Origin: Verrucomicrobia bacterium 12-59-8
Lineage (GTDB): Bacteria; Verrucomicrobiota; Verrucomicrobiae; Verrucomicrobiales; Verrucomicrobiaceae
Length of the DNA stretch: 64,000 nt
Direction of reading: 5' to 3'
Assembly: GCA_002279765.1 (NCBI GenBank)
Contig: NCCR01000022.1
Coordinates: forward strand, 1-64,000
Shown here: positions 17,077 through 25,678 of the stretch, one piece after another
Position numbering within the stretch: the first letter of the stretch is position 1
Layout: each line of letters starts with the position of its first letter
The notes under the pieces: generated by a model
Told to the model about the DNA's origin: nothing
The model's input: the letters and a program-made list of their open reading frames with translations, nothing else
The model's database searches: none
Translations under genes and position numbers: made by a program

Positions 17077-18375
17077 TCATTTCTTCAGCAGTCCCATGAC
17101 GGCGGAGGTCATCGCAGTCACACCGGTTTCGAGGGCGGGTTCTGGAACGGGTTTGAAATAGGGCGAATGCAGTGACGGCAACGAGGTGCCCTTGGCTTTG
17201 GCGGCGGTCACGACCTCTGGCGGCTGCGTGCCGAGCCAGAACATGCAGAGCGGCACCTTCTCCTTCGTCATGCCGTATTCGGAGAAATCTTCCGCGCCCA
17301 TGACAGGTTCGCGGGTGAGAACATTGTCAGCACCGATGGCCGCACCGATGAACCCGCGCACCTCCTGACACAGTTCAGGCTGGTTGTAGAGCGCCGTGGC
17401 ACGGTCATCGGACACGAGCACCTCCGGCATTTTATCAGCAGGCATGCTGGCGGATTCCGCCTGGGCTTTGACGATGCGTTTGATGGAATCGATCAAGTGC
17501 TGCCGCGTTTCCTTCTTGTAGCTGCGCAGGGTGAGCTGCAGGCGCACCTCGTCGGAGATGATGTTGCTCTTCGTGCCCCCATGAATGCTGCCGACGGTAA
17601 TCACCGCCGGATCTCCAGGCTTCACCTCGCGGCTGACAATGGTTTGCAGCGCCAGCACGATCTGCGAGGAAAGCACGATGGGGTCTTTGCAGAGGTGCGG
17701 CATGGAGCCATGCCCGCCCACGCCCTTCACGACGATCTCCACGGAGTCCACATTCGCCAGCGCAAAGCCTTCGACAATGCCGACCGTGCCATGCGCCATG
17801 TCAGATGAGCAATGCAGCGCGATGGCCTTGTCAGGCCTGGGAAACTTCGAGAACAGACCATCGCGCAGCATGAAACGAGCCCCCAGCACCCGCTCCTCCG
17901 CTGGCTGCCCGATCATGACCACCGTACCCTGCCACTGATCACGCAGTTTCACCAAGGACCGCGCCGTTCCCACAAAGCTGGCCATGTGAATGTCGTGACC
18001 GCAGGCATGCATCACGTTCACTTCACGCCCAAGATCGTCCTTCACCACCTTCGTGCTCGCATAGGGTGCCCCCGTCTGCTCCTTCACTGGCAATGCGTCG
18101 AGATCCGTACGCACCAGGATCACCGGCCCATTGCCATTCTTCAAGACGCCGACGACCCCATGACCACCGATATTTTCCATGACCTCCAGCCCGGCCTCCC
18201 GCAGCTCTTTGGCAATGCGTGCCGCCGTTTCGGTCTCATGCAACGACAGCTCCGGATTTGCATGCAACTCTTGGTAAAGCGTGATGAGCGATGGAAGTTC
18301 CTTTTTCACCACCGAAGCAACATCGGCAGCAGCGAGAGACGAAGAGACCAACAAGGACAGAAGAAGCGGCTTCAT
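17077..18375 (-). CDS. Secreted M20D amidohydrolase (N-acyl amino acid hydrolase-like)
   Basis: From the ATG at 18375 the product has 432 residues with a signal peptide (MKPLLLSLLVSSSLAAAD). The M20D signatures are seen: YQELHANPELS, HACGHDIHMAS with metal ligands, GQPAEE with the catalytic glutamates, and ALHCSSDMAHGTVG. Relatives hydrolyse N-acyl or IAA-type amides, so a periplasmic amidase of acylated amino acids is likely; the exact substrate is unknown. It stops 12 bp from the convergent LptF/G-type gene and lies 39 bp downstream of the alpha/beta hydrolase gene on the same strand. Confidence 0.88.
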   Translation of the reverse strand: MKPLLLSLLVSSSLAAADVASVVKKELPSLITLYQELHANPELSLHETETAARIAKELREAGLEVMENIGGHGVVGVLKNGNGPVILVRTDLDALPVKEQTGAPYASTKVVKDDLGREVNVMHACGHDIHMASFVGTARSLVKLRDQWQGTVVMIGQPAEERVLGARFMLRDGLFSKFPRPDKAIALHCSSDMAHGTVGIVEGFALANVDSVEIVVKGVGGHGSMPHLCKDPIVLSSQIVLALQTIVSREVKPGDPAVITVGSIHGGTKSNIISDEVRLQLTLRSYKKETRQHLIDSIKRIVKAQAESASMPADKMPEVLVSDDRATALYNQPELCQEVRGFIGAAIGADNVLTREPVMGAEDFSEYGMTKEKVPLCMFWLGTQPPEVVTAAKAKGTSLPSLHSPYFKPVPEPALETGVTAMTSAVMGLLKK

Positions 18376-18414
18376 GTGATGCAGTAAGCCGACAATTCCA
18401 CCGTCTTGCAAGAC

Positions 18415-19254
18415 TCAAGGTAATTTGGCCAGCCATCCCATCGACTCCATCCACCCCGCACAGCGCTGCGGCCAGGCATTGATGGGCTGCTTGTTGTCGC
18501 GCATGCCAAAGCCGTGTCCGCCTTTGGTGAAGAGATGAACTTCGCACGGAATACCAAGTTTTTTATACTCGAGGTAGAGCACGGTGGCGGCGGCGGGGTT
18601 CTGGCCATCATCATGAGCGCAGGCGAGGAACATCGGCGGCGCATCCGTTGGCACTGTGAAGCCCTCTTTGAGCTTCGTGGGATCTTTGAAATCCACGAAA
18701 CCACCACCATAGATCATGACGCCAAAGTTCGGCAGTTCGGTCTTCGTGGCACGATCACAGGCGATGTGTGCAAGCAGGTTCCCTCCCGCGCTGAAACCGA
18801 GCAGGCCGACACGTTTTGGATCAAGATTCCACTCAGTGGCATGCTCACGCACGAGCGCAATAGCCCGGGCGGCATCGGCCACAGGCTTTTCATGCGGCGA
18901 GGCTTCATCGCGAGTCGGGGTGCGGTATTTGAGCAGGATGCCGGTAACCCCGATGGTGTTGAGCCACTCGCACACCTGCGTTCCTTCGTGAACGGCGGAG
19001 AGGAAGACGTAGCCGCCGCCGGGGGCCACGATGACGCTGGCACCGTTCGGTTTCTCCGGCCGATACACGGTGATCGTGGGATCATGGATGTCAGTGATTG
19101 TGCTTTTGCCAGCCTTGGTACGGATGAAGTCTTCCGTGCCCTTGGAATGAGGCAGCATCTGGCCGGTAGCCCCGTGAGGCCAGAGTTTAATCTCGATGGG
19201 GCCAGCGGCGCAGACCGACAGTGTGCTGAGAAGAAGAACAAGCAGTGCTTTCAT
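18415..19254 (-). CDS. Secreted alpha/beta hydrolase (carbohydrate- or carboxyl-esterase-like)
   Basis: The 279-residue protein from the ATG at 19254 has a short signal peptide (MKALLVLLLSTLSVCAA). It has the hormone-sensitive-lipase-like features of planctomycete/verrucomicrobial secreted esterases: PGGGY oxyanion loop, nucleophile elbow GFSAGG, and a late GGHGFG with the catalytic histidine. The same kind of protein is often annotated as acetylxylan esterase or putative xylanase, but a polysaccharide substrate is inferred. The open frame runs upstream of the chosen ATG to 19584 without a signal peptide. Confidence 0.85.
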   Translation of the reverse strand: MKALLVLLLSTLSVCAAGPIEIKLWPHGATGQMLPHSKGTEDFIRTKAGKSTITDIHDPTITVYRPEKPNGASVIVAPGGGYVFLSAVHEGTQVCEWLNTIGVTGILLKYRTPTRDEASPHEKPVADAARAIALVREHATEWNLDPKRVGLLGFSAGGNLLAHIACDRATKTELPNFGVMIYGGGFVDFKDPTKLKEGFTVPTDAPPMFLACAHDDGQNPAAATVLYLEYKKLGIPCEVHLFTKGGHGFGMRDNKQPINAWPQRCAGWMESMGWLAKLP

Positions 19255-19393
19255 GGTTGTGCCTGCATGATGGGGGAAAGGCGCGGCTTTGTCACCTGTA
19301 GAGATGAACGTCCGGCAGAGCATTGAATTGGCTGGAGCGATGTACTCACATCCCGGTTGCATCCCGCTCTTGCCGAGTGTTTGAGTCGCTCCG

Positions 19394-20338
19394 ATGCCGA
19401 TCCCCCGTTTCTTCCTTGCCCTGGCACTTTGCTTCTGCGTGGTGGCATGCAAACGCGAAGCGGTGAAGGCGGGTACGAATCCGGATGCGGCGGCGTTCGT
19501 CGCCGATGGTTCAGGTGATGGCAGCGTGTGGGTGGTGGACGGACCAAACGGTGGCCGCCTGTTCCTCTGCGGGACGATCCACATTTTGCGCGAGAAGGAC
19601 TACCCCCTGGCCCCGGCCTATGAGGCGGCGTACATGTATTCAAACAAGCTCGTTATGGAACTGCCGCCTGGGGCCGCTTCGAGCTCGGAACTGACGAACC
19701 GGATGTCACAGCTCGGCCTGTATCCTGCAGACGCAACGCTGGAGTCGAATGTGAGCAAGGAAACCTGGGAGGCTGTCAAAAAGTGGGCATCCAAACACGG
19801 GCAGGATGCCGCCACCCTCAACCGCTTCCGTCCATGGTTCGTGGCGCTCATGATCACCTCAATCGAATATGCTGCCCTGGGAGCCAAGGCCGACCAGGGC
19901 GTGGACTCTTTCTTTGAGGAGCGAGCGAAGCAGGACGGCAAGCCTGCCGAAGGACTGGAAACGGTGGAGTTTCAAATCCAGCTCTTTGCATCCCTCAGTG
20001 AGAAGCAGCAGCGCGAACTCCTGGAGCAAACGCTAGGCGAAGTCAGTTCGGTGAAAGAGGAGTTCGAAAAAATGATCAACGCCTGGAAATACGGCCAGCT
20101 GCATGAACTCAAGGAGATGCTCTTTCGCGAGGCGGAGAAGTACCCCGACCTGATGAATCTTTTTCTCACCGCCCGCAATCTCTCCTGGATGGACCGACTG
20201 GAGCAGATGCTCAAACGCGGCGAAAAGGTGATGGTGCTGGTGGGCACAGGGCATTTCACCTCGGACACCGGCTTGATCGAACTGTTTCGCAAGCGCGGCT
20301 ACCGCGTGCGGCATTACCGCGAAGTGACGGACTTCTGA
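19394..20338 (+). CDS. TraB/GumN family lipoprotein
   Basis: The 314-residue protein starts MPIPRFFLALALCFCVVAC, where the last four residues form a lipobox, so it is probably lipid-anchored. The TraB/GumN fold is shown by the N-terminal LFLCGTIHILREKDYPL and the C-terminal VLVGTGHFTSDTGLIEL pair of motifs, which together carry the conserved Gly-Thr-His and Gly-x-x-His residues. Relatives include the metalloprotease TIKI; bacterial members have no settled function. It converges on kdsD, the stops lying 8 bp apart. Confidence 0.85.
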   Translation: MPIPRFFLALALCFCVVACKREAVKAGTNPDAAAFVADGSGDGSVWVVDGPNGGRLFLCGTIHILREKDYPLAPAYEAAYMYSNKLVMELPPGAASSSELTNRMSQLGLYPADATLESNVSKETWEAVKKWASKHGQDAATLNRFRPWFVALMITSIEYAALGAKADQGVDSFFEERAKQDGKPAEGLETVEFQIQLFASLSEKQQRELLEQTLGEVSSVKEEFEKMINAWKYGQLHELKEMLFREAEKYPDLMNLFLTARNLSWMDRLEQMLKRGEKVMVLVGTGHFTSDTGLIELFRKRGYRVRHYREVTDF

Positions 20339-20345
20339 TCAGATC

Positions 20346-21317
20346 TCACAAGAGCCGCAGCCGGGTCAGATCCTGCGTATCGACCATGCCGACAGGTTTG
20401 CCCGAGTCATCGACCACGACGATGTCATCAATGCGGTTTTTCTCGAGCGTGGCGAGGACTTCAGCGGCGAGTTTGCTAGCCTGGATGCTCACCGGGCGCG
20501 GCGTCATGAACTCGCACACAGGCTGGTCAGCAATGGCGTTGTTCTTCTGAAAAGCCCGGACGAAGTCACCGTGCGTGAAGACGCCGGCGAGCATACCGTC
20601 CGGATGGGTCACGATGGCGGCACCGCTGCGAGCGCGGGTCATGGCCTGGAGTGCCTCGCGCACGGCCGTGTCCGGCTGGATGACCGCGAGCTGATCGCCG
20701 TTGCGCATGACATCGCTCACGCGCGTGAGCAGGGCACGGCCCAACGAACCGCCGGGGTGTAGTCTGGCGAAGTCTTCGGACTGAAAGCCGCGGGCCTCGA
20801 GCAAAGCCATGGCCAGCGCATCACACAAGACCAGCATCGTCGTGGTGCTGGAAGTGGGGGCCAGGTTCAACGGGCAGGCCTCCTGCGTGACGTGAACGTC
20901 GAGGACAACGTCCGCATTCCTGGCCAGCGTGGACTGCACGCCGCCGGTGATGGCAATGATCGGGATGTCAAACCGCTTCAAATGCGGCAGCAGATCCAGC
21001 AACTCGGACGTTTCACCGCTGTAGCTGAGCATGATCGCCAGATCGCCCGGATCAATGACCCCGAGGTCGCCATGCAGCGCATCCCCGACATTGAGCAGGA
21101 CGGTGGTGGCACCGGTGCTGTTGAGCGTGGCGGCGAGCTTGCGGCCGATGTTCCCGCTTTTGCCCACGCCGCAGACGATCAGCTTGCCCCTCTGGCCTAC
21201 TCCCGCGAGCAGCAGGTCGATAGCCCGAGCGAAGGATTCGTCGATGCGCGCATGCAGCCGCTGCAGCTCGTCGATTTCGAGCTGGATGACGCGGCGGGCT
21301 TTTTCTGGGTAATTCAT
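20346..21317 (-). CDS. kdsD: Arabinose-5-phosphate isomerase (KdsD/KpsF)
   Basis: This 323-residue enzyme has a SIS sugar isomerase domain (residues about 20-190; GVGKSGNIGRKLAATLNSTG, DALHGDLGVI) and two CBS domains (residues about 205-323). It interconverts ribulose-5-phosphate and arabinose-5-phosphate, the first step to KDO of LPS. Domain order and length match KdsD. KpsF and GutQ share the architecture, and no capsule or glucitol genes are near, so KdsD is the likeliest. No other KDO gene is present in this window. Confidence 0.9.
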   Translation of the reverse strand: MNYPEKARRVIQLEIDELQRLHARIDESFARAIDLLLAGVGQRGKLIVCGVGKSGNIGRKLAATLNSTGATTVLLNVGDALHGDLGVIDPGDLAIMLSYSGETSELLDLLPHLKRFDIPIIAITGGVQSTLARNADVVLDVHVTQEACPLNLAPTSSTTTMLVLCDALAMALLEARGFQSEDFARLHPGGSLGRALLTRVSDVMRNGDQLAVIQPDTAVREALQAMTRARSGAAIVTHPDGMLAGVFTHGDFVRAFQKNNAIADQPVCEFMTPRPVSIQASKLAAEVLATLEKNRIDDIVVVDDSGKPVGMVDTQDLTRLRLL

Positions 21318-21386
21318 GGGCCGGAATAGTTAGGCGGGGACAGAGATGCGGCAACCAAGTGCTTGAGCACGAGATATTTCCCCGCC

Positions 21387-22427
21387 ATGATGGTCAGTAC
21401 TCCATCTGAATTGTTCTTCAAATCCATGACTTCTGGTTCCATCGGTTCACACCGCGCCTTCATGGGTGTTTGCACCACCCTGTGCGTCATCCTGTCGCTG
21501 ACGCTCTACGTGGGATGGAAGTTGTATTTCTTCAACCTATCCAACCGCAACACCCTGCTCAAACTGGACCAAAATGCTGAGAAGCGGGTTCAAGATCTGG
21601 AAAATCTGGGCATCTCCTTTGAGGGTGCAAAGACCGAAGCCCCTCCGCCGTCAACATTGCCAAAAATCCTTGCCGGTGGTGCAGAGCCTGTCATAACCAC
21701 TCCGGCTCACTCCTCCAGTCCGAAGGATTCTCCATATCCAGCAGAGTCCAGCATCAGGGAGCTACCTCTGCTGGAAACCAGCGACGAAGTGGTCCAGGCC
21801 TTGGCGCTGCTGGATCAGTATTGGAAAACCGAATCTTGGCAGGATCGCATGCCGCTGGTGGCCCATTCCGAGCGTGTCGCCAGCTTGATGAAGGAATACT
21901 ACGAGGCGCAGGGGGCCATAGACCCTGTTCCAGGCAGCCTGATCAGCAAGGCGCGTTACGAGATCGATGGCACGGAAATCCTCTACTTCAGCTTTAGCAG
22001 CAGCCGTCCCACGGGCTCGTTGGAAATCGCCATGCTACGAGGTCCGCAGGGTCGATTCCTGATCGACTGGGAAAGTCTCACTGGTTATGGCGAGATGTCG
22101 TTTCAGGAGTTCCGCTCCAAACGGCCCAACAAACCGGTGCTCATGCGCACTTATGTGCGTTTGTTCGAGTACTACAATTTTGAGTTCGCCGACTCGAAAA
22201 AATACCTCTGCGTCAAGTTGATGTCTGAGAACGGCGAGAGTTCAGTCTATGCCTACTGTGAACGTGGCACCAAACTGGCCCGCTGGATTGAGGCAGATCT
22301 CGCCTCCACCGGACCTACCGGCTTCAAGGGTTACACCATGCTGATTTCGTTTCCACCTAACGCCCAGTCAAACCAGTGCGTCAACCTAGACAAAGTAGTT
22401 GCCCAGCGCTGGCTACAAGTTCCGTAA
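21387..22427 (+). CDS. Unknown membrane-anchored protein
   Basis: I do not recognise this 346-residue protein. It has a short cytoplasmic N-terminus, one membrane helix at about residues 25-45 (FMGVCTTLCVILSLTLYVGW), a Pro/Ser-rich stalk to about residue 115, and a globular C-terminal domain of about 220 residues (DQYWKTESWQDRMPLV ... RFLIDWESLTGYGEMSF). The pattern of FLIDWESLTGY resembles a small beta-rich fold with a nuclear-transport-factor-like strand, but I cannot prove it. The ATG at 21387 is chosen, with a second ATG immediately after; the frame is also open to a TTG upstream. Confidence 0.75.
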   Translation: MMVSTPSELFFKSMTSGSIGSHRAFMGVCTTLCVILSLTLYVGWKLYFFNLSNRNTLLKLDQNAEKRVQDLENLGISFEGAKTEAPPPSTLPKILAGGAEPVITTPAHSSSPKDSPYPAESSIRELPLLETSDEVVQALALLDQYWKTESWQDRMPLVAHSERVASLMKEYYEAQGAIDPVPGSLISKARYEIDGTEILYFSFSSSRPTGSLEIAMLRGPQGRFLIDWESLTGYGEMSFQEFRSKRPNKPVLMRTYVRLFEYYNFEFADSKKYLCVKLMSENGESSVYAYCERGTKLARWIEADLASTGPTGFKGYTMLISFPPNAQSNQCVNLDKVVAQRWLQVP

Positions 22428-22470
22428 ATGTCATCCGTTGGCAGCCCGTTGGGGCAATGCCTGGCCGGAA

Positions 22471-22704
22471 TTACTCGCCGTCGCGACCGATCGCTTCCAC
22501 CGGGCAGCCGGTGAGCGCTTCTTCACAAAGAGCACGCTCCTCATCCGATTCAGGCTGCTTGTACAGGAACGAATGACCTCCATCGTCGTCACGCTTGAAG
22601 TTCGCAGGTGCCGTTTCGCGGCAGAGGTCGCAGTCAATGCACTGGTCATCAACATAGTAAGCTCCGGAAGCGTTTTGGGCGTATTTATTTGCAGCGTCAG
22701 CCAT
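22471..22704 (-). CDS. Single-cluster [4Fe-4S] ferredoxin
   Basis: This 77-residue protein has the pattern C-x2-C-x2-C (CIDCDLC) and a far downstream CPVEAIG cysteine, which together bind one [4Fe-4S] cluster. That is the compact monocluster ferredoxin form found in several phyla. It is acidic, has no signal peptide and probably acts as a cytoplasmic electron carrier; the redox partner is not visible nearby. It stands alone between two plus-strand genes. Confidence 0.85.
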   Translation of the reverse strand: MADAANKYAQNASGAYYVDDQCIDCDLCRETAPANFKRDDDGGHSFLYKQPESDEERALCEEALTGCPVEAIGRDGE

Positions 22705-22875
22705 GGGGATCGGGGAAAGTAAGGGGCGGAGATAGTAGTTCCCGCCCCCCGGGTTTCAAACGGTTTTTTGCCCGACCGCCCCTCCCCATGCCACCAAATT
22801 GACAGAGTCTTTACAATAAAAGCTCGCCTCCGCCGTGATGCTCGCCGCATCATTCACTCCAACCCGCCTTCGGCC

Positions 22876-25659
22876 ATGAAATCGCTCGCTCTTGCCCTCC
22901 TTCTCCCTCTCACGGCTTTTGCCGACAATGAAATTGGCTTCATCGAGCGCTTCGCCCTCGCCGCCGACCGCGAAAAAGCCCTCGGCGAACTCGTGCCCGG
23001 CTCGGAGGAATACTATTTCTTCCACGCCCTGCATTATCAAAACGTCCGCGATAACGCGAAACTCAATCAAATCCTCAATCAGTGGCGTGAACGTGTCCCC
23101 AACGAAAACGAAGCCCGCCGCATCATCCTCAATCGCGAGGCCATCCTGGACTATGAGCGCAATCCGCAGGCCACGCTGAAATACCTCATTGAGCGTCTGG
23201 GCATTCGTCACGACCACCAGCAGGAAGTTCGCGACCAAAAGCCTGACCTCCCCACGCAACTCGATCCCGCCAAAATCAGCCGCGAAGTCTTTCTCCGCGA
23301 TGCCTTGAACAACGACCGCGGCCTTGAATCCCTTTCCCAGGAGGCTCTGGCCGCCCTCATTCGTGATCAGGTGCAGCTTTCCCCAGATCAACGCCGCAGC
23401 GTGCTCAGTAAGCTCCAGCGCCCCGATGTGCCCAATCTCGTGCAGGCCATCATCGCCGACCTTCAGTCGGACAAATCTCGCACTTTCGGCGCCCTGCCCA
23501 TTCATCGCGCCCTGCTGCCGGAGCAGCTGGATGCGCTGTTGCAAACATTCCCGCAGTGGCTCGGCCAGCAGGCCTTTGTTTACACTCGCCTGCGCAAGAT
23601 GGCCCCCAGCGCGGATGTGAACCTGGAATTCGACGACGCCGAGCGCGTGGCCTGGCTTGACCGCGTGTGGGCCTTTGCACAAAAACTCCCCCCTTCCCAA
23701 AACACGCTCAAGGCCCGCATCCTCTACCTGCGCCTGGACCATGACCGCAAGCAGGGCGTCTATGACCGCAGCCGCTTCATCGAATACCTCAAGCTCCCGC
23801 GTCAGCTCGGCTACATCAACTACACCTACATCAAGGACGTAATCCCCGGCGAACTCTCCGACCTCAATGCCGATCTCAGCGAGGCGCTGCTGATTTCCCC
23901 GCCCATCGGCACCGACGAACCGCTCGTCCGCGAGTACTTCCTCCATCTCTTTGCCTCCGAGGTGAAGCCCGACGCGGACCCCAACGACGTGCTCGCGCAA
24001 TGGACCACTTACATCGCCGAAGAATGGCTCTCCCCCGTGCTGGCTGAGGCGCTAATCACCCACGGCATTGGCTCCCCAGAGCACTGGGCCTCGCTGCTCA
24101 CCCCCACCGAATTCCAGCAGCTCAAGGACCGCGTCGATATCGAATTTCCCGCCACGAATGCGCCGCAGTTCACGCCAGGCGACGACATCCAGTTCGACGT
24201 CACAGTTAAAAACACACCGAAGCTCATCGTGAAAATCTTCGAGCTGAACACCCTCAATTTCTTCCAGACCCAGCAGCGCCAGCTCAATACCGATCTCAAT
24301 CTCGACGGCCTCGTCGCCAACAGCGAGCAGACCCACGCCATCGAAGGCGGCCCGTTCGCGCGCCAGCGGCAGACCTTCAAATTCCCCGAACTCAAAGGCA
24401 AACGCGGAGCATGGATCATCGAGTTCATCGGCGGCGGCCGCAGCAGCCGCGCCCTCATTCGCACCGGCCAGTTCCAGATCCTTCAGCAAACCGGCCCCAG
24501 CGGAGATCTGATCCTCGTCCTCGACGAAAAGCACCAGCCCGTGAACGATGCCGTGGCCTGGTTTGAAGGCCGCAAACTGGTGCGCAACGAAAAGCTCGGG
24601 CGCATCGTCATTCCATTCACAAACCAACCCGGCACAAAGAATCTCATCATCGGTGACTCCACAGGCACCTTCGCCACCCTCGCTTCATTCACCCATCATG
24701 CCGAGGACTACCGCCTCGACGCCCAATTCCACATCGAACGCGAGCAGCTTCTCGCCCGCCGCGAGGCTACCCTCGCCGTTCGCACCGCCTTGATGATGGG
24801 GGAGGTACACCTTGCCCAGGAACTCCTCACAGAGACGAAGCTCACTATCACCAGCACCACGCATGATGGCATCTCCACCACTCGCGAAGTCAAAGACCTC
24901 AAACTCAGCGCCGGCAGCGATCTCACGCACACACTCACCGTCCCCGAGCGCCTCGCCTCGCTCACCGTCACCTTTAGTGCCAAAGTGGATGTTGTCAGCG
25001 CTGGCGGGACCAAGAAAGACCTCACCGCCAGCCATACCTGGACACTCAACGGCATCGACAAAACCGACGCCGTGAATGACGGCCACCTCAGCACCTTTGA
25101 CGGTCAGCGTATCTTTGAACTCCTCGGCAAAAACGGCGAACCCATCGCTGATCAGCAGGTCATTTTCACCTTCAAGCACCGCGAGTTCAGTCGCACCCAG
25201 ATCGTCCCGCTGCGTACCGACGCCCAAGGCCGCGTGGCTCTCGGCAAACTCGCCAGCATCGAATCCATCGCCGCCAAAATCCCCAATGGCCGCCAAACAC
25301 TCTGGCCCCTGGAAGAGGCTGATAACACGCTTTCAACCACCATTCACGCCAAAGAGGGGGAACTCATTCAGGTCCCCTTTTCAAGCGGACGTGATCTGAT
25401 GGCGAGTTTATTATTAGAAATGCGGGCAGGCACCTTCACGGCGGATCGCACTGGAAATATTGATCCAACACTTCGAGGCCAGCAAGGTTTTCTCGCCATT
25501 CGTGACCTCAAGCCCGGTGATTATTCTCTTCGCATTCCTCATTCCGACCAACTCATCACAATCAAAGTCACGCAAGGCGAGACCCTGGGTGGCTGGGCCC
25601 TCGGCAAGCACCGCCAGCTTGAACTCAAAGGCAACACCCCACAAGCACCGCCAGCTTGA
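22876..25659 (+). CDS. 5' part of the split giant secreted protein
   Basis: As the sequence stands, this frame gives 927 residues: a signal peptide, a helix-rich N-terminal region with heptad-like Leu/Asp/Arg patterns to about residue 420 (resembling solenoid repeats), then beta-rich modules from about residue 430 (FTPGDDIQFDVTVKNTPK) that look like MG/Ig-type domains with VPERLASLTVTFSAK near residue 690. Its last residues after the junction (QAPPA) come from the shifted second copy of the repeat. A truncated secreted product could be made. Confidence 0.7.
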   Translation: MKSLALALLLPLTAFADNEIGFIERFALAADREKALGELVPGSEEYYFFHALHYQNVRDNAKLNQILNQWRERVPNENEARRIILNREAILDYERNPQATLKYLIERLGIRHDHQQEVRDQKPDLPTQLDPAKISREVFLRDALNNDRGLESLSQEALAALIRDQVQLSPDQRRSVLSKLQRPDVPNLVQAIIADLQSDKSRTFGALPIHRALLPEQLDALLQTFPQWLGQQAFVYTRLRKMAPSADVNLEFDDAERVAWLDRVWAFAQKLPPSQNTLKARILYLRLDHDRKQGVYDRSRFIEYLKLPRQLGYINYTYIKDVIPGELSDLNADLSEALLISPPIGTDEPLVREYFLHLFASEVKPDADPNDVLAQWTTYIAEEWLSPVLAEALITHGIGSPEHWASLLTPTEFQQLKDRVDIEFPATNAPQFTPGDDIQFDVTVKNTPKLIVKIFELNTLNFFQTQQRQLNTDLNLDGLVANSEQTHAIEGGPFARQRQTFKFPELKGKRGAWIIEFIGGGRSSRALIRTGQFQILQQTGPSGDLILVLDEKHQPVNDAVAWFEGRKLVRNEKLGRIVIPFTNQPGTKNLIIGDSTGTFATLASFTHHAEDYRLDAQFHIEREQLLARREATLAVRTALMMGEVHLAQELLTETKLTITSTTHDGISTTREVKDLKLSAGSDLTHTLTVPERLASLTVTFSAKVDVVSAGGTKKDLTASHTWTLNGIDKTDAVNDGHLSTFDGQRIFELLGKNGEPIADQQVIFTFKHREFSRTQIVPLRTDAQGRVALGKLASIESIAAKIPNGRQTLWPLEEADNTLSTTIHAKEGELIQVPFSSGRDLMASLLLEMRAGTFTADRTGNIDPTLRGQQGFLAIRDLKPGDYSLRIPHSDQLITIKVTQGETLGGWALGKHRQLELKGNTPQAPPA

Positions 25660-25678
25660 ACTCAAAGGCAACACCCCA
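25605..25678 (+). repeat. Perfect 37-bp tandem duplication
   Basis: Positions 25605-25641 and 25642-25678 are identical over 37 bases, starting CAAGCACCGCC and ending AACACCCCA. Thirty-seven is not a multiple of three, so the second copy shifts the frame by one base. The identity over the full unit suggests a recent slip or recombination event. Confidence 0.97.

Noticed and set aside
22756..24000. 414-residue minus-strand open frame
   Set aside because: Antisense to the 5' part of the giant secreted gene; no domain recognised.
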